Shown: piece after piece, positions 22,150 to 31,471 of the stretch | Layout of the letters: every line of letters starts with the position of its first letter | Position numbering within the stretch: the stretch's first letter is position 1 | Assembly: GCA_963575745.1 (NCBI GenBank) | Contig: CAUYUJ010014360.1 | Location: 665,379-729,378, forward strand | Length of the DNA stretch: 64,000 bases | Direction of reading: 5' to 3' | Origin: Prorocentrum cordatum | Lineage: Eukaryota; Sar; Dinophyceae; Prorocentrales; Prorocentraceae | The notes under the pieces: generated by a model | The model's input: the letters and a program-made list of their open reading frames with translations, nothing else | What the model was told of the DNA's origin: nothing | Database searches by the model: none | Made by a program: the position numbers and the translations under genes

Positions 22150-22780
22150 GAACAGCCCAGGAACGACCCAAGAGCGCCCCAAGCCCGTCCAAGAGAGTCC
22201 CAAGCAATCCAAGAGAGCCTCCAGACGGCTCCAGATCGCTCCAAGACGCCCAAGATTGCCTCCAAACGGGCCAAAGCTCCTTCAAGACGGCCCAAGAGGC
22301 CTCCAAGAGCATCCCCAAGGGAGCCCCAAGACACAAAAATCATTATTTTCTCGATAGTGTTTGCAGGATTTTCGCGTTCTCGCCATTTCGGCTTACCGAC
22401 GCTCCAAGACGGCCCAAGAGGCCCGCAGGATCGCCCCAGGACGGCCCAACAAGCCCCCAAGAGAGCTCCAAGACAGCGCAAGAGGGCCCCAAGACGGCCC
22501 AAGAGGCCCCCTGGACGGCCCAAGAGGGGCCCCAGGACGGCCCCACGAGGGCGCCCAGAAGGGGAACCCGAATGAACATTTCGAGCTGTTGGTCCCAAGA
22601 CGACCCCAGGAGGCTCTAACAGGTCCCCAGGAGGCCCCCAAGAGGGCCCCAAGAGAGCCCCAAGAGGCACCAAGAGAGGGCCCCAAGAGGCCTCCGAGAA
22701 AACCCCAGGAGGCCCCCAAAAGGACCATAAACTCCCCCGCAGAGGCCTCCGAGAGCCCTCTCGAGAGACCACACAAAGCG
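22150..22780. repeat. Degenerate CCAAGA array with core
   Basis: Array split at 22340-22410 by the best-preserved core: ATTATTTTCTCGATAGTG, GCGTTCTCGCCATTTCGGCT, TACCGACGCTCCAAGACGG. Confidence 0.85.
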
Positions 22781-22948
22781 TCCATGAGGACTCCGACCCA
22801 AAAGCCAAGCACGATGGCGGGATGGGCCGACGGCCATTTGATAGCTGGCATACGCGCCGCGTCACGACTTTCGATGCTGCGCACCACTTCGGCAAACTCC
22901 CAGGGAGCGGCCAGTGATGCGCCGCCAGCGTCCTCGAAAGAAATACAT
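22781..22948. other. Non-repeat stretch, possible minus-strand exon
   Basis: Minus strand reads GASLAAPWEFAEVVRSIESR, then DAARMPAIKWPSAHPAIVLG with balanced amino-acid use between repeat arrays. It matches no part of the channel I know, and splice borders are not clear. Recorded because it stands out from its surroundings. Confidence 0.2.
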
Positions 22949-24110
22949 TTGAATATAAGCATACTTATATATATATACATATACATATATACGTACGTAC
23001 ATACCCCCATACACACATACATTCATACATACGCGAATGCGTACATACGTATATAAATATGCACATGTATCCATGCATACCTACAGGCATACGTGCAGGC
23101 ATGCATACATTCCTGTATGCGTACAAGCATACGTGCAGGAGTGCATGCATGCATACATGCATGCATGCATGCATACATACATACATAATAAACACATACA
23201 GGCAGACATGCATACATGCTTAACTACCTCCATGCATGCATGCACCCATACCTGCATCCATTCATATGCACATGCTTACACACATGCACATGCATGCATG
23301 CATGCACATGCATTCATACATGCATGCATGATTGCAGTCATGCGTGCATATGTATTCATGCATGCACACATGCATACCTATTCATTCATACACACATGCA
23401 TACATAGTTACATGCATATATGCATGTATACACACAAACATGCATATACACGCATGCATACATACACGCATGCGTATACAAATTCATACAAACATGCATA
23501 CACGCATGCAGCACAATATATACGAATGCATACATGTATACATGCATACATGACTCCACACATACCTATAACCATATATATAGAACACACGCATCCACAC
23601 TCACATACATCCATACACACAAACATACATATACCCACACCATGCATACATACACACGTACCTATCTACACGTACATGGATACTTATATACATTCATGCA
23701 TGGCTACACACATACATATGCATAGACCTTTCAGTACAGCCATACATGCAGATACGCATAAAACATACCTTCATTCATGCATGCATACAAGCATACCTAC
23801 ATACCTGTCTGTCGACATACATGCACACATACCTGCATACATGCATACACACCGACCTATCTTCTTACATACACACATGCATCCACACAGACAGGCAGAC
23901 TGACAGACTGACATGCAAATATACATCGGCGGAATGATAAACATGTACGTATGCGTACACGTATGCACATACCTATACATATACACGTATATACACAATT
24001 ACATATACATTTACACAGATATGAATATACGTATGCAAATTCATCGATCCATATGCAAATACATATAAATCTACATGTGCATATACAGACATGCATACGC
24101 ATATGTATCT
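22949..24110. repeat. 1.2-kb ATGC/ATAC tetranucleotide-type array
   Basis: Almost entirely CATGCATACATACATGC-type sequence. Long frames rich in Met, His, Tyr, Thr, Cys and Ile on both strands are artefacts. Ends about 20 bp from the S5 exon, in its downstream intron. Confidence 0.95.
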
Positions 24111-24132
24111 GAACGTGTTAATATTCAGTTGC

Positions 24133-24227
24133 CCTGGAGACGCGATGCCGTACCAGGAACAGGCCACGAAGTGATTGATGACAATGATCATCACCATCAG
24201 CTTGGCGACCCGCAGTGTGGTCAGGAC
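24133..24227 (-). CDS. Channel exon: transmembrane helix S5
   Basis: The exon opens right after the acceptor ctgtag and encodes VLTTLRVAKLMVM, then IIVINHFVACSWYGIA. The V-N-H-F-x-A-C-x-W-Y-G-I pattern is the characteristic S5 helix of voltage-gated and CNG-type channels: a hydrophobic helix with conserved His and the ACxWY end. It sits in the plasma or an internal membrane and packs against the pore. The 3' end is not certain: a GC donor is possible after ATC (24144) or after CCAGG (24133). Downstream on the minus strand the intron enters a 1.2-kb ATGC/ATAC repeat (22949-24110) only about 20 bases away. No frame disruption is seen within the exon. Confidence 0.85.
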
Positions 24228-24525
24228 CTACAGCTCGGAGCGCTGCACACACACCCTGCCTCCCCTGGTTCCACTGCCTTCCTCTTGCCCGTACATTGTC
24301 CTGTTTCTACCTCGTCCGCAACTGCCGAGGCGAAAACGAATCAAACCTTTCTCTGGCACATGGCACCGCCAAGGCACAAACTCCACGAGGCCAGCGAAGA
24401 GTAGTGTAATGGTGGTGGTATTGTACATGCTCGAGCTGCCGCATGCCCCTGCTTCTTCTCCGTGCTCTCTCCCCGACCTCCTCCTCCTCCATCTCCTCCA
24501 CCTCCTCCACGCTGCATCCCTGCAC
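24228..24525 (-). other. 298-nt intron between pre-S5 and S5 exons
   Basis: Begins GTGCAGGG on the minus strand and ends CTGTAG. Contains a short GGA-rich section near 24478-24515. One of the few introns bounded on both sides by well-supported exons. Confidence 0.65.
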
Positions 24526-24579
24526 GGAAACTAGGGCAAGGGCATATTCTGAATTGAGGAACTCGAGGCTGTGGATGGC
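24526..24579 (-). CDS. Channel exon: pre-S5 segment
   Basis: An 18-codon exon (54 nt) reads AIHSLEFLNSEYALALVS. It starts after the acceptor ccgcgag and ends before a GTGCAG donor. The NSEY-plus-hydrophobic pattern matches the region just ahead of S5 in dinoflagellate 6TM channels, which commonly have a SEY motif here (family knowledge). It joins at phase 0 to the next exon at 24227, giving a continuous SVLTTLRVAKL. The intron upstream (24580-25039) contains GC-rich unique sequence and part of a dispersed repeat shared with 6380-6500. Confidence 0.68.
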
Positions 24580-24829
24580 CTCGCGGGGGTTGGACCAGTC
24601 CCAACACATGTTCGACCTGCCCTCTGTGCTTCAGCGGTGGCGAAGCCACTCGCAACCATAGACACCATATGATCAAATGCCCGATCCCACTGCACGATCA
24701 AGCCACGCTGGTCGCGTGAGCAACCGAGCCAAGCACGCAGTCGGCAAAAACCACCACAGCAGGCACGAGGGGGCACACCCTGCCGCATGCGTGAGCCACG
24801 ACCCTGACCCCGTTAGTCGGCCAGCTGGT

Positions 24830-24950
24830 CGCGGGCCCCCTACAGTCAACCCGTATAAGAAGGACCCACCACAAGGATGCAAGGGCCTTGGAAGGCCATA
24901 TCGACACTTCGCGAGCGGGGCACGGCCAGCGAAAGCGGCAAAGGATGGGC
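24830..24950 (-). repeat. Dispersed repeat, inverted mate of 6380-6500
   Basis: Minus strand reads AAFAGRAPLAKCRYGLPRPL, aligned with the plus-strand frame at 6380. Falls inside the 460-nt intron between the two linker exons. Confidence 0.65.
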
Positions 24951-25039
24951 CGAAGGCGAAGGATGCAGGGGTAGTAAATCTTGGAACGTTGCTCAAATCC
25001 TTACTGTGCGGGTTGCCTGTAGGGCCACACCAGCACGGC

Positions 25040-25099
25040 CTGCTCCACCAGCTTCTGCGAGAGGTTCCGCATCTTGAGCAGCCGCAATCCGACCGGACG
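25040..25099 (-). CDS. Channel exon: end of S4 / S4-S5 linker
   Basis: A 60-nt segment encodes 20 residues including VGLRLLKMRNLSQKLVEQ, a basic amphipathic helix of the kind joining the S4 voltage sensor to S5 in 6TM channels. It is placed between a possible AG acceptor (cccgag, 25100-25105) and a GC donor (CAG then gccgtg). With these ends it is phase 0 on both sides and joins in frame to the exon at 24526-24579. The acceptor is less certain than the donor: another AG lies just before the ATG of KMRN. No S4 arginine ladder (R every third residue) is visible upstream, so the sensor is on a further exon not found here. Confidence 0.55.
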
Positions 25100-25429
25100 C
25101 TCGGGGCGCCACCCCTCCGGCCAGGAGCCTCCCGCTGCACTCCTGCCCCGCAGCCCACCTGACGGCCTCCGCCCGCCCCGCGGCCGGTTCACTCCGGCTC
25201 CTCTGCTTCATCTGGACGCCCAGGGCCTCCGGTCTCCGGGCAGCGGCGCGGCCATCAAAGGGAGCCCGTCCCCGAACGAGGCTGCCACCTGCACCGAGCG
25301 CTCCGGCTACACTCGGAGTCGGCTGGGAAGTTTTTCGTATGTCGGTGGTGAGATAGGGACGACGGCAACGCAAATCATCCATCGGTGCCGATCCACCCTA
25401 CAACCGTCCAAGAGCTGCACGCGGAGGCA

Positions 25430-25810
25430 TCCGCGGACTCGACCCAGATGGCACTCGGGCTCCGAGCGGAACCTCCTCGGACTCTGCTCGGGGTCCTACT
25501 TGGCCACCAGGACTCTACTCGGGCTCTCGGGCTCTCCTCGGCTCCTGCTCGACCTCTACCCGGGCCCGTGGTCGGACCCTGTGCTCCCTCCCGGCTCCGA
25601 CCCTGCTCGGACTCCACGCGGACTCTACGCGGGCTGGACCAAGACGAAGCGTGAACTCGCACCTGGACTCTGATGAGACTCTCTTCGGACTCTCACTCGG
25701 GCTCTGCTCGCATTCTACTCTGCTCTACCCCAAACTCTTTTCGGACTCCAACTCTGACCCTGCTCGGACTCCAATCGGACCCTGTTCGGACTCCAAGACA
25801 GAACGCACAC
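25430..25810. repeat. Degenerate CTCGGACTCT array
   Basis: CTCGGACTCTACTCGGG-like units with steps of about 12-18 bp and alternating GGGCTC/GACCCTG variants. Upstream of the channel's first recognised exon. Confidence 0.75.
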
Positions 25811-27770
25811 TGGAACATGCGGCCACTGACACCCACGTGCAGACCTCAAATGAACGCGGTGACTCACACGAATTCACGAACATACACCTGACAATCAACG
25901 TGGGTACCAAGTGGAACCCACGTACCCCCCGTTCCTGTGTATTCCATCCAACTCCACATCAGAGTCCATGCGAGTGACCGCTGGCGCACACGTGAATGCA
26001 CCTTCTGGGGTCCATGCGAGTCCTCATTGGAGAATGTGAATACGACAAGTATGCATTGTCAGCATCTGCGCCAGGGGCGCGGAACGCGGAACTGCTTTGT
26101 GATATGGGGTGAGAGTTTCTCCAGGCTGGCCACATACCTGGATAAGCACGGGAGCCCATGCGGATATCCAGAGGGGCCCATGTCAATACCATCATCGCCC
26201 AAGGCCGATGTTTTTGTTATGCCGGGGGGTGGGGTGGAGGTGGGTAGGGGGGGGGCTTGTACCTGCATCTGCGAGAACGGTCGCATCTATGGACCCAAAG
26301 TGTGCCACACGCGAACGCCTCAGAGAACCGAACGTGTTTCCCAGAATTGGGCCCAGCGGAAGCTCCCAGCAAGCCGTCCAGTGCGACTGACATTCAACAA
26401 CTGCTGTGAAAAGAGAACCGCCCACCCGTCACGAGAGATGCTCACAGGCGAGAGAGTGGATGAAGGGGAAGGTCAAGCTAGGCGCGCTCGCGCCGTGCCT
26501 GACCTCCTGACCAGGCCGCCCACCCCTTCCCGTTGCGCTGATGCTTCTCTGTCCGCCGACGGGTGGCATACGCAGCGGACCTGGAAACCCAGGCACGAAC
26601 CTTTCTGGTGCGATTTGCAATCATGGAGTGTAGCCGTGTACACTCGAGGATGAGGTGGCGGATGAGCAGGAGGCTGAGCAGGAGGGAGGAGGAGGAGTAT
26701 GGAGGAGACGGAGGACGACACGCATCAGCAGCACGACCAGCAGGAGGAGTTGGAGGAGCAGGAGGACCAGAAGAGGGCGGAGGAGGGGAAGGAGGGGGCG
26801 ACAACGATGAGAAAGGACTTGGACACAGGAATGTGGTCCGCGCTGTGGTGAGAGCGCCATTCTGAACGACGGGGGCGCAGCGCCGATCCTGAAATGAGGC
26901 CAACACTGCAGCGGGTGCACCATTGTGAAACATCAAAGACGCTGCGACCGAAAAGATCATCTGGCACACCAAGCGTTGAAATCCGATGTGTGAAACATAT
27001 GCGGAAGAAAAGGGCCCCCGCTCGGTGGTCACGCCGTGCTCGCGACGTATCTCGCCCGCGGGAAGGCCACCCGAGGCATGCACGACCGAGGCCCTGGAGC
27101 CCCAGTCAAGCTCTGGCCTTCGACGTGGGGCACGCGCTCTCCCCTATCACGACGTCCTGCGCACGCGACGGCGCAAGGCTTCCGTGCCCTCTTACATGCG
27201 CTTCGCCAGTAGCCGATTCGCCTCGGACGCGTCGGCCCCGCAGAGGGGCGAGGCGCTGGCCCGACCCCGACGAACAGCTGCGTCGACGTGGCTTCGCCGT
27301 CCGACCTGGTCGTCCTGACTTCATCGGGGCGATGCCTCCGCCCTGCGGGGCAACGCGAGAGGCAGGGCTGGCCCGGGGAGGGCACCGTCGACCTGGAGCC
27401 GGCGATGCGTCGCCGACCGATCCGCGACGGGGCCCCGGCAGCGGAGGCGCACGCTCCTGGCAGGGGGCGGGCCGACCCGGCCCCCACCTGCGAGGCGGGG
27501 GCCGATCCGCATCCACCGCCTGGGAACCGACGTCCCGGTGCCCCAGCGGGCGGTGGGCACGGACAGGCGTCGGCCCCCGGCTGGCCCGAAGACCTCCAGT
27601 CCCTCCGCCTGCCGAGGTCCCCGAAGATTGATCTCCTCCAGGCGGCGGTCGTGTATACATCCCCGCCTCGGACCATCGGCAGAGAGAACATGGCCATCCA
27701 AGAACGCCGAGAGAAAACGAAACGAATTACACCAACTCAACACGCCTGGTCGAGCACCTCCTGCTTTTCT
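25811..27770. other. No gene recognised
   Basis: Largely non-repeat, moderately GC-rich. A 238-codon plus-strand frame (25937-26653) and several minus-strand frames show no motifs. A GGA-rich patch lies at 26680-26800. Missing 5' exons of the channel could be here. Confidence 0.3.
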
Positions 27771-27859
27771 GCATGCTCCTCCTCCTCCTCCTCCTCCTCC
27801 TCCTCCTCCTCCTCCTCCTCCTCCTCCTCCTCCTCCTCCTCCTCCTCCTCCTCCTCCTG
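27771..27859. repeat. (TCC)n microsatellite
   Basis: 89 bp of pure CCT triplets between two GC-rich unique segments. Confidence 0.95.
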
Positions 27860-28317
27860 GTCGACGCGTGTCCCGCTGAGCCTGTCCCCCGGCGGCTGCC
27901 GCGGCTCGCCTCGGAGCTCCAGCGGCCGCCGCGGGGCGGCGCGGGGCTCCCCCCCCCCTGGGAGAGCGCGCTCGCGGGGCGAGGCGCGGCCTCTCTGGGC
28001 GGCGGCCCGCAGCCGGGGAGAGCCGCCGAGAACCGAGGCTCAAACGTCCGAGGGCCCCGAGCCTCGAGCGAGCGGCGCGCCCGGGTGGGGGCCTTCTCGG
28101 AAGGCTCGGAAGGCGGAGGAGGAGGAGGAGGCTCCATGAGATCTGGGGGGATCTCATGGCCCCCGCCATGATTCTCCCCCCCCTAGTCATCAGCCCCCTC
28201 TTTGCCGCCCCCGATGCCTGCAGCGCCTTCTCAGAAGGGGCGGGCCTCCTCAGAAGGCTCGGAGGTTTCCAGGCCTTCCGAGCAGGTGTCGAGACCTTCC
28301 CCCGAGGGCACCAGAGG

Positions 28318-28350
28318 CCTCTGAGAAGCCCCGAAGGGGCTTCTGAGAGG
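28318..28350. repeat. Short hairpin, 15-bp arms
   Basis: CCTCTGAGAAGCCCC (28318-28332) and GGGGCTTCTGAGAGG (28336-28350) pair with one mismatch around a GAA loop. Related CTTCTCAGAAGCCCC units occur at 28238 and 28390-28425, giving a small palindromic cluster. Confidence 0.6.
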
Positions 28351-28912
28351 CCGAGGCCCTTCCCCCCGAGGCCCCTGTCGGGAGGCGCGAGGGCTTCTCA
28401 GAAGCCCCGCGGCCTTCTGAGAATGCCTGCTCCTTCTCGCTTCCCCCCCTCGCTCGCCGCCGATCGAACCTCGAACCCAGAAACCTCGTTCCCCCACGTG
28501 GCCGCTGACCCGCAGCTCCTGGCTGGCCCACGAGCGGGCGCCTGGCGGGCCTGCAGCAAGCGGCCACACCCACATCGGGGACGCACCCCAGAGGATGTGT
28601 CGCGCACGCCAACAATCGCCAGAGCACCGAAGCCAGCTCAGAACTGGTTGTGGCCGATGTGGGCGTCCCAGACGGCCACATTGACCGCAACCACAGCTCA
28701 CGTGCTCACGTCGACGAAGTCGGTGGGCTCCCTCCCGCGAGGCCTCCCAGGAGCCCCCGAAAGTGGCGACGGTTGCGCAGCTCGCAGTCTCCCAGGGAGC
28801 AATACAGGAGGAGGCAGGAGGGAGGGGGGCGGAGAAGAAGAAACGGTGTGCGACCGCAGTGCTCTTCTCTACTCAAAACGAGAACCCTGAGCAGGAGCTT
28901 GGCCGCTCCGGT

Positions 28913-29099
28913 ATGCAACACGCAACACGCAGCGTAGTGACACATGGCTCAACACGCAGGCTGAAAACGTAGGTCCGACGCAATGCGTTCGCCAAAACGT
29001 GGGCCACCACGTGCCGAGCCAACATGCAGCGTGTCAACACGGACGCTTCGAACACGGCACGAGCTGCGTTTCAACACGGACGTACCAGGGCAGCTAAGG
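28913..29099. repeat. Dispersed approximately 185-bp repeat (mate at 49935-50112)
   Basis: Shares with 49935-50112, in the same order, CAACACG, GAAAACGTAGGTCCGACGC, GTTCGCCAAAACGTGGGCCA, GTGTCAACACGGACGCTT and GCGTTTCAACACGG...GGCAGCTAA. Internal AACACG motifs recur irregularly. Confidence 0.8.
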
Positions 29100-29306
29100 A
29101 TCGGGGAGACGTAAGACTCGGGTACAGGGGGGGCTCAGGAAGGCTTGACGGGGCCATCGGGAAAATGCCGGTCGGAAACCTGACGCGAGCTCCCGCTGCA
29201 GACACCCCACGAAAACTGGACTATCAGAATCCAGGACGCGCTCGTCAAAAAACATGGACGAACCCGAGTTCAGGCGTACTCGAGTCCTGCGTTTCCCTAA
29301 CAAGAA

Positions 29307-29519
29307 CGGCATAAACACAAACTTTTGGCGCTCCGCGCGGATCTCTTGGATCTGCGCTGGACCCTCCTCCCCAGCGCGCGGAGCGCGCCAGAGGCCTGGA
29401 CCCTCCTCCCCAGCGCGCGGAGCGCGCCAGAGGCGGCGCCGGAGGCGCCGCCAGGGAGTGGGGGGGCCAGCGCGGAGCCAAGGAATCCGTGCGAAGCGCC
29501 AAGAGTTTATGTTTATGGC
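29307..29519. mobile_element. Foldback element, approximately 53-bp arms
   Basis: Left arm GGCATAAACACAAACTTTTG...GCGCTGG (29307-29360) is inversely matched by 29467-29519. The arm shares GGCATAAACA and GCGCGGAT-TCT-GGAT with the element at 6166. The centre has a 39-bp direct duplication (TGGACCCTCCTCCCCAGCGC..., starting 29359 and 29398) and the palindrome GGCGGCGCCGGAGGCGCCGCC core. Confidence 0.7.
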
Positions 29520-29574
29520 GTCTTCTCTTCTTCGAGCTTCGGGGGAGCGCCAGTGCCCGCTTCGAGCTTCGGGG

Positions 29575-29822
29575 GAAGAGGAGGAGGAGGAGGAGGAGGA
29601 GGAGGAGGAGGAGGAGGAGAGGAGGGAGAAGGAGAGAGGAGGGGAAGGAGGAGGAAGGAGGAGGAGGAGGAGGAGGAGGAGGAGGACTAGGAGGAGGAGT
29701 GGGGAGTGGAGGCGGAGGAGGAGGAGAGGAGGGAGGAGGAGCGAGAGGAGGAGGAAGAGGAGGAGGAGGCAGAGGCGGAGGAGGAGGAGGAGGAGGAGGA
29801 GGAGGAGGGGGGGAGGAGGAGG
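29575..29822. repeat. (GGA)n microsatellite
   Basis: About 250 bp of GGA/GAG triplets with GAGAGG interruptions, immediately right of the foldback element. Confidence 0.95.
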
Positions 29823-30067
29823 CGGAAAACCCAGCGCAGGAGGGCTGGGAAGCACGTCCGCTCCACTGTGGCGTGAGCCCCTCGGCGTGCCCCCCCCCGA
29901 GAGAGGGTGGGTGCGGCGGCGCAGAGGCGCTGGCCCGCCCGGAAAGGCGCAGGAACCTCAGCAGCCGCAGGGCCCGGCCCGCCTCCGCTCGCGGGGGGGG
30001 GGGGGCGGGCGGTGTAGGCAGCGGCGCGCTGGGGCGGCGGAGCCCGCGGGCGGACCGTGCGGGGGCA

Positions 30068-30612
30068 CTCATCTACTCTCCTCCTCCTACTCATCATCCT
30101 CCTACATCCTCCTCCTCCTTCCTCCTCTTCCTTCCTCCTTCCTTCTCTCATCCTTCCTCCTCTCCTCCTCCTTCCCGCACTCCTCCCTCCTCTCCATCCT
30201 CCTCACCCTCTCTCCTTACCTGATTTCCCCTCTCCTCCTCCTCCTCCTCCTCCTCCTCCTACTCCTCCTCCCTCCTTCCTCCTCCTCCTCCTCCTATCCT
30301 ATCCTCCTCCTCCTCATCCTCTCTCCTCCTCCTCATCCTCCTCCTCCTCCTCCTCCTCCTACTCTACTCTCCCCGTCCTCCTCCTCCCCTCCTCCCTCCT
30401 ACTCCTCCTCTCCTCCTCCTATTCCTTCCGGCCTCCTCTCAGCCTCACGCCTATTGCCTTGTCCGTCCCTCCTCCTCCCTCCCTCCTCCTCCTCCTCCTC
30501 CTCCTCTTCCTTTCCGTCCTCCTCCTCCTCCTCCTTTTTCTTTTCCTCCTCCTCCTTTTCCTTTTCCTCCTCCTCCTCCTCCTCCTCCTCTTTTTCCTCC
30601 TCCTCCTCAATT
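30068..30612. repeat. (TCC)n tract, GGA tail of LINE copy A
   Basis: About 540 bp of CCT-rich sequence with TTTTCCTTTTCC variants at its right end. The same TTTTCC variants occur in the tract 3' of copy B, which suggests the right part was copied with the element and the rest is expansion or pre-existing target. Confidence 0.85.
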
Positions 30613-30739
30613 ATTCCTTCTCTTGTAAATAATTCTTCCCTGTCGCACCCCGAGGCCAGCTTGCAGGGCAGAACAGGCGTTTCGCCTTAGACTTCCTCAC
30701 CATTTATGACTCTGGAGCTTGCAAAGCAACAGCAGCTTC

Positions 30740-31140
30740 ACAGATGGAGGGCGGGTCGCTTTCAAAATGTGGTTTTCACCCTAGCGCCGCGCACATTCGT
30801 TACAAAAAATGCAAGGCTTTCACGGATTGAGGGCGGGTCGTTTCCGAAATGTGGCTCTCGCTTTTGCGCCGCGTACATTCGTTTAGACAATTTGAAAGAG
30901 TTTCACGGATTGAGGGCGGGTCGTTCTCAAATGTAGCTCTCGCCTCAGCGCCGCGCGCATTCGTTTAGAAAATGCGCAAAGAGTTTCACGGATTGAGGGC
31001 GGGTCATTTTCAAGACGTAGCTCTCGGCACATTCGTTTAGAAGATGTGCAAGAGCTTCACGGATTGAGGGCGGGTCGTTTTCAAAATGTGGCTGTCGCAT
31101 TAGCGCCGCGCAGATTCGTTGTGAAAGTTGCAACAGTTTC
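30740..31140 (-). repeat. 83-bp minisatellite in LINE A 3' region, 5 units
   Basis: GAGGGCGGGTC landmarks at 30748, 30829, 30912, 30994 and 31066 (spacing 81-83, last 72). Each unit has GCGCCGCGCACATTCGTTTA, AAATGTGCAAAGAG, TTCACGGATTGAGGGCGGG. Confidence 0.85.
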
Positions 31141-31471
31141 ACTGATTCCCATGATCAACGCACCGGAGATTACGTTTTGGAAAGATTTAGGATTGTGTGG
31201 GCGCAATAGTTATGCTGATTCGCTGCGTCGAAATCCCAAAAATGGCGTTCTGGCACGATTCTGGGTCGTCAAGGCGCAGCAGTCAGGCTGATGCGTGGCG
31301 TTGAAATCCCGAGAACAATGTTTTGGTTTCAGGAGCCGCAGACTGTTGTCTTCCATTGATGACCCTTGGGTTTCCACTGGTCCTCCTCCTCCTCCTCCTC
31401 CTTTTCCTCCTCCTCCTCCTCCTCCTCCTTCTCCGCCTCCTCGCACGTGGCCGCGCGCCGCGTCCGTCAGT

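Larger units (their letters stand above)
1928..25099 (-). other. Span of a split ion-channel gene (partial)
   Basis: Short minus-strand segments, in order from high to low coordinate, read as successive pieces of one cation-channel pore module: S4-S5 linker, S5, pore segment, S6 and C-linker. Each strong segment is bounded by an AG acceptor and a GC or GT donor, and reading phase is kept where neighbouring exons are both known (25040-25099 to 24526-24579 to 24227, all phase 0; 12250 to 2029, phase 0). Known introns are about 460, 298 and 10,220 nt. The 8.8-kb stretch between S5 and the pore and the 2.9-kb stretch between pore and S6 probably hide further small exons. The family is the 6TM voltage-gated / CNG-like type common in dinoflagellates; ion selectivity cannot be read. 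The 5' end (S1-S4) and 3' end (cyclic-nucleotide-binding region, if any) are not located. That all segments are one gene is inferred from order, strand and phase. Confidence 0.7.

Noticed and set aside
23037-23903. 288-codon frame rich in His, Tyr, Met and Thr
   Set aside because: Direct translation of the ATGC/ATAC array; all six frames look alike and no motif exists.
25937-26653. 238-codon plus-strand frame
   Set aside because: No recognisable domain, no splice or transcript support, and composition like its surroundings.
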